Shown here: positions 54,703 through 64,000 of the stretch, in pieces
Layout of the letters: each line of letters opens with the position of its first letter
How positions within the stretch are numbered: position 1 is the stretch's first letter
Assembly (NCBI RefSeq): GCF_951793255.1
Contig: NZ_OX636706.1
Span: forward strand, 248,001-312,000
Reading direction: 5' to 3'
Length of the DNA stretch: 64,000 bases
Source: Desulfovibrio piger
GTDB lineage: Bacteria > Desulfobacterota > Desulfovibrionia > Desulfovibrionales > Desulfovibrionaceae
The notes under the pieces: model-generated
Databases searched by the model: none
The model's input: the letters and a program-made list of their open reading frames with translations, nothing else
What the model was told of the DNA's origin: nothing
Position numbers and translations under genes: made by a program

Positions 54703-55299
54703 ATGGATATGCTTCCTATCCGCCGCGCCATCCTGAGCGTGACGGACAAAACCGGACTGGTGGAATTTGCCACCTTCCTGTCGCAGAACGGCGTGGAGCT
54801 GGTCTCCACCGGCGGGACCATGAAGGCCCTGCAGGCTGCCGGTCTGCCCGTGACGGCCGTCAGTGACGTCACCGGCTTCCCCGAGATCCTGGGCGGCCGC
54901 GTGAAGACGCTGCATCCCAAGATCCACGGGGGCATCCTTGCCAACAAGGACATCCCCGAGCACATGGCCACGCTGGAAGAAAAGGAGATCAAGCCTTTCG
55001 ACCTGGTCTGCGTGAACCTGTACGACTTTGCCGGTGCCGTGGAGCGCAAGCTCTCGCTCGAGCAGGCCGTGGAGGAAATCGACATCGGCGGTCCCTGCAT
55101 GATCCGCGCCGCTGCCAAGAACTTCCACAGCATCCTGGTGCTGCCCGGGACCAAATGGTACGCCACCGCCATGCAGGAGATGAAGGAACACGGCATGAAG
55201 GTCAGCCTGGATTTCCGTCAGGCCATGGCCTCGCGTGCGTTTGAAGCCACCTCGCGCTACGACGCCCTCATCACCTCCTACCTGCGTCCGGGGGCCTAG
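54703..55299 (+). CDS. IMP cyclohydrolase (stand-alone N-terminal PurH domain)
   Basis: A 198-residue protein matching only the methylglyoxal-synthase-like cyclohydrolase domain of bifunctional PurH, which closes FAICAR to IMP. Motifs: AILSVTDKTGLVEFATFLSQ, ELVSTGGTMKALQAAGLPV, VTGFPEILGGRVKTLHPKIH and EIDIGGPCMIRAAAKNFHSI. The AICAR transformylase half (about 320 residues) is absent; a separate enzyme must do that step. AAGGAG precedes the ATG. hflX follows at once, and xth diverges. Confidence 0.93.
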   Translation: MDMLPIRRAILSVTDKTGLVEFATFLSQNGVELVSTGGTMKALQAAGLPVTAVSDVTGFPEILGGRVKTLHPKIHGGILANKDIPEHMATLEEKEIKPFDLVCVNLYDFAGAVERKLSLEQAVEEIDIGGPCMIRAAAKNFHSILVLPGTKWYATAMQEMKEHGMKVSLDFRQAMASRAFEATSRYDALITSYLRPGA

Positions 55300-55301
55300 C
55301 C

Positions 55302-56981
<1,680 letters not shown>

Positions 56982-57027
56982 GCGGCAGGGCCCTGCCTCC
57001 ACCTGTCCCATGCTCCCGGCAGCTGCC

Positions 57028-58953
57028 TCAATCTTTTTTGAGCAGGCGGCACAACGAAGAATAGGCGATCCCCAGCTGCTGGGCGGCCAGTCTTTTGTCT
57101 CCTCCGAATTTTGCCATCGTGCGCTGCAGCAGGGCCTCGCGGGCAGTATCAAGATACTCCTTGAGCGTTGGCTGCTGTTCTTCTTCCATCTCCTGAAGAG
57201 GGGGAAGAAGGCCGTCAGGGCCGGGAGCAGACGTCGGCGCCGCGGGCAAGGAGAGATCTTCCACGCTATCCGCACTGTGTTCTTTCATGATGGCGGCCAG
57301 CAGAGCCGGATCAGGCGCCCTGTCCCCCAGGAGCAGCAGATAATTCTCCATGACCGCCAGCAATTCCCGCACGTTCCCCGGCCAGGAATGCCCCTGCAGA
57401 CATTCGAGGATGGGCGGCGTCAGGTCTTTTTTGCTGCAATGGTACTTTTTCAGGACGGCATCGAGCAGCAGCGGGATGTCTTCCAGACGATGACGCAGGG
57501 GCGGTACCGTCAGCTTGAACGTCGACAGGCGATAATACAGATCCATGCGGAAGCGCCCTTTCTGTACCAAGTGGAGAAGGGGCTTGTTCGATGCGCAGAT
57601 GACCCGCACATCGACAGGATACATGCGATTGCCGCCGATGCGCAGGATCTCTCCTGTTTCGAGCACCCGCAGCAGACGCAGCTGGGTCTCCTCACTGATG
57701 TCACCGATCTCGTCCAGGAACAACGTCCCCTTGTGGGCCACCTCGAAAAGGCCGGCCTTGCCGCCGCGTTTGGCCCCCGTAAAGGCCCCCTCCTCATAGC
57801 CGAACAGCTCACTTTCTATGAGCTGGCACGGCACCGCCGAGATGTTCACGGCCACGAACGGCCTGTTCTTGCGCCTGCTGCCGGCATGCAGGGCATGGGC
57901 GGCCAGCTCTTTTCCGGAGCCCGTCTCCCCCTGGATGAAGATGTTCACGTCTGACGGTGCGTACTGACGCAATTTTTCCTTCATCTGCCGAATGGGCAGG
58001 CTCTGTCCTTTTATGTCGTCGATCGTCGTGCGCGCCGACAGGCCGCGTGAATAAAGCTCTTTGTTGATCTTGTTGCTGATGCTCTGCAGGGACGGGGTAT
58101 CGCGGAACAGGCTCACGGCACACGGCGTATCGGAATAAAGGATGAGGGGATATGTCGTGGCGATGAATGCCTCGCCCTGCAGGTCGACGATCTTGTTCTC
58201 TTTCGGCGTCAGATCGTTCAGGGTGTCTATAAGGCCGAGCGGCTTGAAAAATTTGCTGAAAAAGGATTCGTCGGCCTGCGTGGGCACATTGAGGAACTGA
58301 TAGGCCGCCTTGTTGGCGATGATGACATGCTGCTCCGAATCTATGCAGAGCACCCCCTCCTGCAGGTGTTCAAGGATCATCATCATGTTCCCGTTCCTGC
58401 GCTTTGCCTCACGCTGGGACTGCGCCAGGTGGCGTCCCCGCTTGAAGGCCAGCTGGATGCTGCGGTGTGAGGGCTTGATGATGAAGCCCCGCCCGCCGTA
58501 CTCCTCCATGCAGGCCTTGCTGACGCCGCCGCCGATGAGCACCTTGAAGCCCTGCAGCACGCATTGCTGGATGGCCTGCCGCATCATGGCAGGGGAATCA
58601 TAGATGGCGCACTGGACCTTGATGTTGAGGATCCTTTCCATCTCCACGGCGATGCTGTCGTGGAATTCATCCTGATACGAGGCAAGGATGATCCTGTCAG
58701 AATATTTTTCTGCGACCCGGAGGGCGCGCAGCACATCCATGTCGGAGCGCTCTATCTTCACGACGGAATGCGGCACGGAACGAAAGATCGTGTCCCCGGT
58801 CCCCCCGTGGCAAAGGATGACTTCATAGCCGTTCTCCAGGCATTCCCTCGCTTTCTGCGGGCCGGTCTCGAAATTGATCAGATCATAATGGATCTCGTCA
58901 GGGCAGCCCACCATGGCCTTTTTACATTCCTCAATGATTTCATAGGAATGCAT
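57028..58953 (-). CDS. Sigma-54-dependent activator, PrpR type (PrpR_N, PAS, AAA+, Fis-type HTH)
   Basis: A 641-residue enhancer-binding protein. Residues 1-190 resemble the PrpR N-terminal ligand-sensing domain (ENGYEVILCHGGTGDTIFRS, VLIGGGVSKACMEEYG) but seem to lack its first beta-strand. A PAS domain (about 205-310) and an AAA+ domain (about 318-545) follow, with Walker A GETGSGKE near 341 and the sigma-54 contact loop GAFTGA near 388. The C-terminal HTH is RLAAQQLGIAYSSLCRLLKK. The present ATG 58953 is formed at the junction with IS200 copy 3. It probably activates the divergent -24/-12 promoter at 59595. Confidence 0.92.
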   Translation of the reverse strand: MHSYEIIEECKKAMVGCPDEIHYDLINFETGPQKARECLENGYEVILCHGGTGDTIFRSVPHSVVKIERSDMDVLRALRVAEKYSDRIILASYQDEFHDSIAVEMERILNIKVQCAIYDSPAMMRQAIQQCVLQGFKVLIGGGVSKACMEEYGGRGFIIKPSHRSIQLAFKRGRHLAQSQREAKRRNGNMMMILEHLQEGVLCIDSEQHVIIANKAAYQFLNVPTQADESFFSKFFKPLGLIDTLNDLTPKENKIVDLQGEAFIATTYPLILYSDTPCAVSLFRDTPSLQSISNKINKELYSRGLSARTTIDDIKGQSLPIRQMKEKLRQYAPSDVNIFIQGETGSGKELAAHALHAGSRRKNRPFVAVNISAVPCQLIESELFGYEEGAFTGAKRGGKAGLFEVAHKGTLFLDEIGDISEETQLRLLRVLETGEILRIGGNRMYPVDVRVICASNKPLLHLVQKGRFRMDLYYRLSTFKLTVPPLRHRLEDIPLLLDAVLKKYHCSKKDLTPPILECLQGHSWPGNVRELLAVMENYLLLLGDRAPDPALLAAIMKEHSADSVEDLSLPAAPTSAPGPDGLLPPLQEMEEEQQPTLKEYLDTAREALLQRTMAKFGGDKRLAAQQLGIAYSSLCRLLKKD

Positions 58954-59556
58954 TGAACACTCCACCGGCTAAAGCCGGTGGATTCACCGTGGCGACTAAA
59001 GTCGCGTTCCGGCTAAAGCCGGTATGGCCCCTGCTGAAGCAGGCTGAAGTCATTCCCCCTCAATTCGGAAGGTTTCATCTGCATCTTCCTGTTGCGTGAT
59101 GTATTGCTTAATGACCTCATCGGTCACATTGCCACTGCTGCAACAGAAATAGCCACGCGCCCACATATGACGTCCCCAGTACTGGCGGCGCAACAATGGA
59201 AATTCATTTATCATGGCATGCGCGGTTCGGCCTTTCAGTTGTTGCATCAACTTGCTCACAGCAAGGCTTGGTGAAATCGAAACGAAAAGATGGATATGGT
59301 CGGGTGCTATATGTCCTTTGAGAATTTCCACCTGATGCTTTTCACAGATGCCGCGTATCAGCGACCTGGCTCTCTGGGCGATGTCGCCTGACAAAATCTT
59401 TTTCCTGTACTTGGTTATCCAGACCAGGTGCAGGTGAATTGAAAAAACACTGTGGGAGCCTTTACGATAATTGCTCATGCCCACAGACTACAAAAGAAAC
59501 GCTAAAGCCGCCACCTAAAGGTGGGGGTTTTACCCCTCCCTGAGTGGGACAATAAA
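58952..59556 (-). mobile_element. IS200/IS605-family element, copy 3, abutting the regulator start codon
   Basis: Same 605 bases as copies 1 and 2. The minus-strand target TTTATT is at 59556-59551. The distal end (minus strand GGTGGAGTGTTCAAT) joins G-CATTCC of the regulator at 58951. The joint creates ATG at 58953, with GGAG six bases upstream, both from the IS. The element lies between the regulator and the sigma-54 promoter region. Confidence 0.93.
59050..59478 (-). CDS. tnpA: IS200-type Y1 (HUH) transposase, copy 3
   Basis: Identical protein to copies 1 and 2, intact HUH and Tyr motifs. It reads toward the PrpR-type regulator, so transcription from tnpA could continue into that gene unless the four distal hairpins stop it. 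Confidence 0.95.
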   Translation of the reverse strand: MSNYRKGSHSVFSIHLHLVWITKYRKKILSGDIAQRARSLIRGICEKHQVEILKGHIAPDHIHLFVSISPSLAVSKLMQQLKGRTAHAMINEFPLLRRQYWGRHMWARGYFCCSSGNVTDEVIKQYITQQEDADETFRIEGE

Positions 59557-59561
59557 TTCAT
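59551..59561 (-). other. Probable orphan 5' codons of the regulator gene
   Basis: Joining the host sequences across the IS restores minus-strand ATG AAT TTA TTG CAT TCC TAT, in frame with the regulator (MNLLHSYEIIEE). The first codons remain here at 59561-59551. A minus-strand TTGAGG-N17-TATATG lies over the same ATG, so the original start is not certain. Confidence 0.45.
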
Positions 59562-59594
59562 ATAATTACTTAAAAGAACCCCCTCAACTCATCT

Positions 59595-59610
59595 TGGCAC
59601 GCTTCCTGCT
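59595..59610 (+). promoter_or_regulatory. Sigma-54 (-24/-12) promoter of the rhodanese-tctAB unit
   Basis: TTGGCACG-CTTC-CTGCT at 59594-59610 fits the consensus YTGGCACG-N4-TTGC at all but one key base, with ten bases between the GG and GC dinucleotides. It lies about 85 bases before the rhodanese start and next to a sigma-54 activator gene. Confidence 0.85.
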
Positions 59611-59692
59611 GTTTTGCATTCCAGCAAAGAACGGGCAAATCGCAGACGTTTTGTCCGACGCACATCAGGATTTTTCTCAAAAGGAGCCATGC

Positions 59693-61324
59693 ATGAGCAC
59701 TGTCACTGCCGGCATATCTGTCCACGACCTGCACAAGCGGTTGCACGAAAAAAACGAATTTGCCCTGCTGGACGTACGGGAGCAGGAAGAATTCTCCAGA
59801 TCACATATCCTGCTGGCCTGCTGTGCCCCCCTCAGCCGTCTCGAGCTCAGCGTCGAAGCGCTCGTCCCCTGCAAAAAGACCGCCGTTTTTGTGATGGATG
59901 ACGGCCGCTCGCAAGACCTTGACAGGAGCGCCCGTGCCGCCGCGGCCCTGACCGGGATGGGCTATCAGGATGTCAGTATCGTCACAGGCGGTCTGGAGGC
60001 CTGGGAAGCGGCCGGTTTCGTCACCGTCAACGGGGTCGGCGCCCTGAGCAAGGGCTTTGGCGAATACGTCGAAGAAGTCCAGCATACGCCCCGCCTCACT
60101 CCCGAAGAGATCAAGGCCCTGCTGGATGATCCTGACGAGCGCACCATCGTCATCGATGTCAGGCCGGTGAACGAATACCGCAACATGAACATCCCGGGGA
60201 GCACCAACCTTCCCGGATGCGAAGTCACCTACCGGCTGGCCGAAGTGGTCAAGGATCCCGACACGACCATCATCATCAATTGCGCCGGACGGACACGGAG
60301 CATCATCGGCACCCAGACGCTGATCAATGCCGGTGTCCCCAACCGGGTCGTGGCCCTCAAGGGCGGCACCATGAACTGGCAGCTGTCCGGCTTCGATCTG
60401 GAATACGGTTCCCCCCGGCCCGTCCCCCCCAGCACAGAAGAAGGAAGACGCGTGGCCGCACAGCGTATCCGCCAGGTGGCCGAGACCTACCATGTCCGTT
60501 TCGTGGAGCCCCGGACGGTCGCCGAATGGCAGGCCGATGCCGCAAACAGGACCCTGTATCTTTTCGACGTGCGCCAGCCTCAGGAATATGCGGCCGGGCA
60601 CATCCCCGGTGCCGTCTCGGCCCAGGGCGGGCAGCTCGTCCAGGCAACGGACGAATATGCGGCGGTCCGCAACGGCCGGTATGTGCTGATGGACGATGAC
60701 GAACTCAGAGCCATCATGACGGCCCACTGGCTGCAGCAGATGGGGCTGCCGGAAGTGTTCGTCCTCAGGGGCGGCATCGCCGCTGCTGCCGGCATCCTGG
60801 GCGGTCTGGCCGCGACGGAGGCAGACCACCGGGAAGAAGGTGTCGTTCCCGGCGGTATCGAGGCGGCAGAGGCTGCCCGCATGCTGGAGGACGAGCCCGG
60901 TATCCTGTGCCTCAACGTCGGCGCCAGCAACCGCCACCGCGAGCAGCATGTGCCGGCGGCCAAATGGGTGGTGCGTTCCTTCCTGCCGAGGGTCAGGGCC
61001 CAGTATCCGGACGCGGGACATATCCTGCTGACGGCTGATCAGGAAAAGCTGGCCGCCCTGGCGGCACAGGATGCGCAGAAGCTTTGGCCGGAAGCCCGTA
61101 TAGACTTCATCCGCGGCGGCACGCCGGCCTGGATGCGGGCCGGTCTCCCCTTTGCCACCGGCATGCCCTGTGCCCTGTGCCCCGAAGACGACATCTGGTA
61201 CCGCCCCTATACGGACATCCATGCCTCCAAAGCCTCCATGCAAGGCTATTTTGATTGGGAATTCGGTCTGGTTGAAAAGATCAACGCTGACGGATGCGTC
61301 GCCTTTGACGTCAAACAGCGCTGA
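59693..61324 (+). CDS. Four-domain rhodanese-like sulfurtransferase
   Basis: A 543-residue soluble protein made of four rhodanese modules (about 8-120, 130-255, 285-395, 400-505) and a C-terminal tail with CALCPEDDIWYRPYTDIHAS. Only module 2 keeps the catalytic Cys (Cys197 in IINCAGRTRSIIGTQ). Modules 1 and 3 have Asp-rich loops (VFVMDDGRS, YVLMDDDELR) and module 4 none. One module therefore carries persulfide chemistry and the rest are structural or regulatory. AAGGAG precedes ATG 59693. It is driven by the -24/-12 promoter and was followed at 33 bases by tctA before an IS5-type insertion. A role in handling sulfur from an imported organosulfur acid is an inference. Confidence 0.88.
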   Translation: MSTVTAGISVHDLHKRLHEKNEFALLDVREQEEFSRSHILLACCAPLSRLELSVEALVPCKKTAVFVMDDGRSQDLDRSARAAAALTGMGYQDVSIVTGGLEAWEAAGFVTVNGVGALSKGFGEYVEEVQHTPRLTPEEIKALLDDPDERTIVIDVRPVNEYRNMNIPGSTNLPGCEVTYRLAEVVKDPDTTIIINCAGRTRSIIGTQTLINAGVPNRVVALKGGTMNWQLSGFDLEYGSPRPVPPSTEEGRRVAAQRIRQVAETYHVRFVEPRTVAEWQADAANRTLYLFDVRQPQEYAAGHIPGAVSAQGGQLVQATDEYAAVRNGRYVLMDDDELRAIMTAHWLQQMGLPEVFVLRGGIAAAAGILGGLAATEADHREEGVVPGGIEAAEAARMLEDEPGILCLNVGASNRHREQHVPAAKWVVRSFLPRVRAQYPDAGHILLTADQEKLAALAAQDAQKLWPEARIDFIRGGTPAWMRAGLPFATGMPCALCPEDDIWYRPYTDIHASKASMQGYFDWEFGLVEKINADGCVAFDVKQR

Positions 61325-61344
61325 CTGCCGACCGAAAGCTGATT

Positions 61345-61373
61345 GAGGAGTGTGATTATGGAACAACTGCTTA
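61345..61373 (+). pseudogene. Severed 5' end of the original tctA (ribosome site plus five codons)
   Basis: GAGGAG (61345-61350), a seven-base spacer, then ATG GAA CAA CTG CTT A (61358-61373). Removing the IS and one TA copy joins this in frame to CC TAT TTG at 62235, giving MEQLLTYLPDVLTWSNLL, a natural TctA N-terminus. This was the original translation start. Confidence 0.75.
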
Positions 61374-62232
61374 GAACTCATTTCATAATTAATGGGCAAT
61401 TTTTATAACTCTTCTCAACAAAATCATAGAAAAAGCAAGGTGGACAAGAGCCGTAAAACGTTCAACGCACCTTTCCCAACGAGTTATTGCCTTTTTAAAT
61501 TTGTTAAGCCACGCAAAAAGGCGTTCAATTTTCCATCTTCTTTTGTAACGGCGCAAGAGCCGTCCGTCTTGCGTCGCCGGCTTTTTACGATTCTTGCGGT
61601 GCGGCGCGATGAGTTCAATTCCCTGAGAAGCAAGGGCTTCATCAAGCGGATCGCTGTCATAGGCACGATCCCCAATAATTCTTCGGGGTCGTCCCAACGT
61701 GACAATTTCATTGATTGTAGCCTGGACAAGTCTGACTTCATGAGGGTTAGCAGAATCCGTGTACACGGCGATAGGTAAACCAGAAGCGTCAGCAATAACC
61801 ATGAGCTTCGTACCTTTGCCCCGCTTGGTCTTTCCCACTTTTGGGCCCCTTTTTTTGCGACAACGAATGTGCCGTCAATGAAGCATTCTTCCAGATTTAT
61901 CAGGCCATTATCTTCAAGATGCCGGGCCAGAGACTCCAGAATTTTTCGAAGCCTTCCATCTTTTACCCATTTGCTGAATCTCCGATAGCAAGTTGCGGAA
62001 GATGGAAACCTGTCCGGTAAGTCCGCCCATGCCGCGCCTGTACGCAAGACCCAGAGGACGCCATTTAAAACTTCTCTGTCAGAATGAATTTGTGGACGTC
62101 CTGCGCCTGTGCGCTCTTTCTGAAAAAGAGGTTCCAGGACAGACCATTGATCATCAGTTAGCATTTCGGCTTTGCTCATTTTTTGAGACTAACCGAAACC
62201 TTAAATTTTCTCCAGAATTATGAAATGACTTC
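61374..62232 (-). mobile_element. IS5-family (IS427-like) insertion sequence, 859 bp, TA duplication
   Basis: Ends are 17-bp inverted repeats with one mismatch: GAACTCATTTCATAATT (61374-61390) and, on the minus strand, GAAGTCATTTCATAATT (62232-62216). TA flanks both sides (61372-61373 and 62233-62234). It encodes one frameshifted DDE transposase on the minus strand. It is inserted in codon 6 of the original tctA, separating the rhodanese gene from the transporter genes. Confidence 0.85.
61389..62179 (-). CDS. IS5-type DDE transposase made by -1 frameshifting
   Basis: Frame A (62179 to about 61850) begins MSKAEMLTDDQWSVLEPLFQ and carries the first catalytic Asp in EECFIDGTFVVAKKG. Frame B continues as VGKTKRGKGTKLMVIADASG with the second Asp in IIGDRAYDSDPL and the Glu in RWKIERLFAWLNKF. 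The frames meet at a run of seven A on the minus strand (61856-61850, GCA AAA AAA GGG), a standard -1 slip site for this group. The fused product would have about 263 residues, a normal length, so the gene looks functional. Confidence 0.88.
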
Positions 62233-63754
62233 TACCTATTTGCCCGATGTCCTCACATGGTCCAATCTGCTGGTCCTTGTCTGCGGCTCCATCGGCGGGC
62301 TTTTCTTCGGGGCCATGCCGGGGCTGAGCCCGACCATGGCTGTGGCCCTGCTGGTGCCCTTCACCTTTTACATGCCTCCTGTTCCCTCACTGCTGCTCCT
62401 GGGCGCCGTGTATACTTCCGCCGTGGCAGGCGGGTCCATCTCGGCCATCCTGCTGAGCATTCCGGGGGCCCCGGCCTCCATCGCCACACTGCTTGACGGC
62501 TATCCCATGGCCAAGCAGGGACGTGCGCAGGAAACCCTCTACACCACCTTTTTCTCGTCCCTTATCGGCGGGGTCGTGGGGGCGCTCGCCCTGATCTTCC
62601 TTACGCCTCCCATGTCCGAATTCGCCATGAAGTTCGGTCCGTCCGAGCTGTTCTGGACGACGGTCTTCGGCATCACCGTCATCGCCGGCCTTTCTTCCGG
62701 CGCCATGCTCAAGGGCCTTTTCGGCGGCGCACTGGGCCTGCTGCTGGCCTGCATCGGCGAAAGCAACGTGACCGGGGAAGGACGGTTCATCTTCCACGAA
62801 TCCCTGACGTCCGGCATCGCCATCGTCCCGGCCCTCATCGGCCTTTTTGCCGTGCCCCAGGTGGTCGAGATGATGGAAGACTCCCATGTCATTTTCGAAA
62901 GGGTGAAAGTCCAGATCAAGGAAGGTCTGCTGGGCAAGGTCATCAAGAAGCATGTCCATTATCTGCGCACCCTGACCATCGGCAGCATCCTGGGCACCAT
63001 CATCGGCGTCATCCCCGGAGCCGGAGCTCAGGTGGCGGGCCTGATGGCCTATGACCAGGTGAAGAAGATGGACAAGAACCCCGAACGCTTCGGTACCGGG
63101 GATCCTGAAGGGGTCTGCGCCAGCGAATGCGCCAACAACGCCACGGTCGCTCCCGCCTGCATCCCCCTGCTGACCCTTTCCATCCCCGGCAGTCCCACGG
63201 CAGCCGTCCTGCTGGGCGGCCTGTTGATCCAGGGCCTGCTCCCCGGACCGGAACTGTTCACGAAAAATGCCGACATCACCTATCCCTTCATCATCGGCAT
63301 GTTCCTGGCCCAGTTCTTCATGTTCGGCTTCGGCATCCTGGCTTCGCGCTATACCCATGTCGTCAGCAACGTCCCCAACTACATGATGTTCGGTACGGTG
63401 ATGATCCTGTGCGTCTTCGGCTCTTACTGTGTGCAGAACAGCTTTGACGACGTGCTCATCATGTTCAGCCTGGGTGCGCTCATGCTGCTTTTCAAGAAGC
63501 TGGGCATCCCCAGCGCGCCCATCGTCCTGGGCATCATCCTGGGCCCCCTGGCCGAAGAGAACTTCCTGCGGGGCAGGCTGATCGCCAACACCGACGTAGG
63601 CCTCTGGCAGTACTTTTTCAGCGGGACGCTGAATCAGGTCCTTATCGGCTTGTGCGTCCTGTCTCTGGCATATGCCATCTTCAGCGAGATCCGCTTTGCC
63701 CGCAGGGCCAAGGCCAGGCTCGCCAGCCAGCAAAAGGAGGCCGCCAATGCCTAG
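62225..63754 (+). CDS. tctA: Tripartite tricarboxylate transporter large permease (TctA family), IS-altered start
   Basis: A 509-residue inner-membrane protein with about 12 hydrophobic helices, the large subunit of a TTT carboxylate importer. Family segments are FFGAMPGLSPTMAVALLVPF, SISAILLSIPGAPASIATLL, the central GVIPGAGAQVAGLMAYDQVK and PLLTLSIPGSPTAAVLLGGL. The present ATG (62225) and second codon lie in the IS5 inverted repeat: MTS replaces the original MEQLL, then TYLPDVLTW continues. No ribosome site precedes this ATG, so expression is probably reduced. tctB overlaps by eight bases. The substrate is unknown. Confidence 0.93.
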   Translation: MTSTYLPDVLTWSNLLVLVCGSIGGLFFGAMPGLSPTMAVALLVPFTFYMPPVPSLLLLGAVYTSAVAGGSISAILLSIPGAPASIATLLDGYPMAKQGRAQETLYTTFFSSLIGGVVGALALIFLTPPMSEFAMKFGPSELFWTTVFGITVIAGLSSGAMLKGLFGGALGLLLACIGESNVTGEGRFIFHESLTSGIAIVPALIGLFAVPQVVEMMEDSHVIFERVKVQIKEGLLGKVIKKHVHYLRTLTIGSILGTIIGVIPGAGAQVAGLMAYDQVKKMDKNPERFGTGDPEGVCASECANNATVAPACIPLLTLSIPGSPTAAVLLGGLLIQGLLPGPELFTKNADITYPFIIGMFLAQFFMFGFGILASRYTHVVSNVPNYMMFGTVMILCVFGSYCVQNSFDDVLIMFSLGALMLLFKKLGIPSAPIVLGIILGPLAEENFLRGRLIANTDVGLWQYFFSGTLNQVLIGLCVLSLAYAIFSEIRFARRAKARLASQQKEAANA

Positions 63755-64000
63755 GGAATTCGCTGCCGCTGTGGTCATGACCCTCATCATCGCCTTTTTT
63801 GCCTTCCAGCTCGACGGCCCCCAGGACGAACAGTCCCTGCTGGTGCCCCGGTTCCTCCTGTACCTGATGGCAGCATGCAATCTCGGCCAGTATGTGCAGG
63901 CCTTCCTGCACCACAGGCAGAAGATCGACGCCATCATGACGCTGAAGGGCTATCCCCTCAAAAGGGTCGGGATCCTCTGCCTGCTGACCGTCCTGTATAT
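63747..64000 (+). CDS. tctB: Tripartite tricarboxylate transporter small permease (TctB family), cut by the window end
   Basis: A frame starting MPREFAAAVVMTLIIAFFAF, with the first hydrophobic helix followed by a charged loop (DGPQDEQSLLVPRFLLYLMA) and another helix starting near GILCLLTVLY. It fits the four-helix small subunit of TTT transporters. AAGGAGG precedes the ATG, which lies inside the end of tctA. At least 84 residues are present. The periplasmic binding protein (TctC) is not in the window and may follow. Confidence 0.85.
   Translation, partial: MPREFAAAVVMTLIIAFFAFQLDGPQDEQSLLVPRFLLYLMAACNLGQYVQAFLHHRQKIDAIMTLKGYPLKRVGILCLLTVLY

Overview
This 64-kb window is chromosomal DNA from a G+C-rich, anaerobic sulfate-reducing bacterium of the Desulfovibrio group. 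The evidence is gene content: a desulfoferrodoxin-rubredoxin-rubredoxin:oxygen oxidoreductase oxygen-defence operon, with a 44-residue rubredoxin of the short type known from D. desulfuricans; a 2x[4Fe-4S] ferredoxin; a B12-dependent ribonucleotide reductase; folate-dependent TrmFO; and a stand-alone IMP cyclohydrolase. Both ends cut genes: an RND membrane-fusion lipoprotein on the left and a TctB-like transporter subunit on the right.

Layout. 0-9 kb: speA (TTG start), a small gene with a Fur-like operator, an orphan OppF-type ATPase coupled to cobT, a periplasmic HtrA protease, ferredoxin, and an operon of a YkgJ-type Cys-cluster protein, an unknown protein and a TPR protein. 9.5-23 kb: IS200-type copy 1, ttcA-like gene, rpoZ-dnaJ, a very large MFS/acyltransferase/ACP/acyl-ligase fusion behind an ArsR regulator with two operator-like repeats, an MFS-flavoprotein-unknown operon, metF with an operator inside its promoter, a NAGPA-domain protein and IS200 copy 2. 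23-30 kb: dfx-rub-roo, a TraR/DksA-like zinc protein, argD, dut, trmFO. 30.6-44 kb: tRNA-Val, then the translation block thrS-infC-rpmI-rplT-pheS-x-pheT-merR, followed by rpe-tkt, pgk and a methyltransferase. 44.6-57 kb: a shortened FliM-like gene, a reductive activator of corrinoid proteins, an Rsm22-like rRNA methyltransferase, nrdJ, a YdjM-like membrane hydrolase, an Asp/Glu racemase, xth, IMP cyclohydrolase and hflX.

57-64 kb is the accessory region of most interest. A PrpR-type sigma-54 activator diverges from a four-domain rhodanese gene that has a clear -24/-12 promoter. The rhodanese gene was followed by tctA-tctB (tripartite tricarboxylate-type uptake). The simplest reading is a sigma-54-controlled uptake and sulfurtransferase module for an unknown, probably sulfur-containing, organic acid. 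Two insertion sequences have entered it. An IS200-type element sits exactly at the regulator's start codon, and an IS5-type element with a TA duplication sits between codons 5 and 6 of the original tctA. In both cases the IS end supplies a replacement in-frame ATG.

Unusual translation starts recur: TTG (speA), GTG (trmFO), probable ATA (infC) and possible ATT (hflX). The three IS200-type copies appear identical over 605 bp, which indicates recent transposition.
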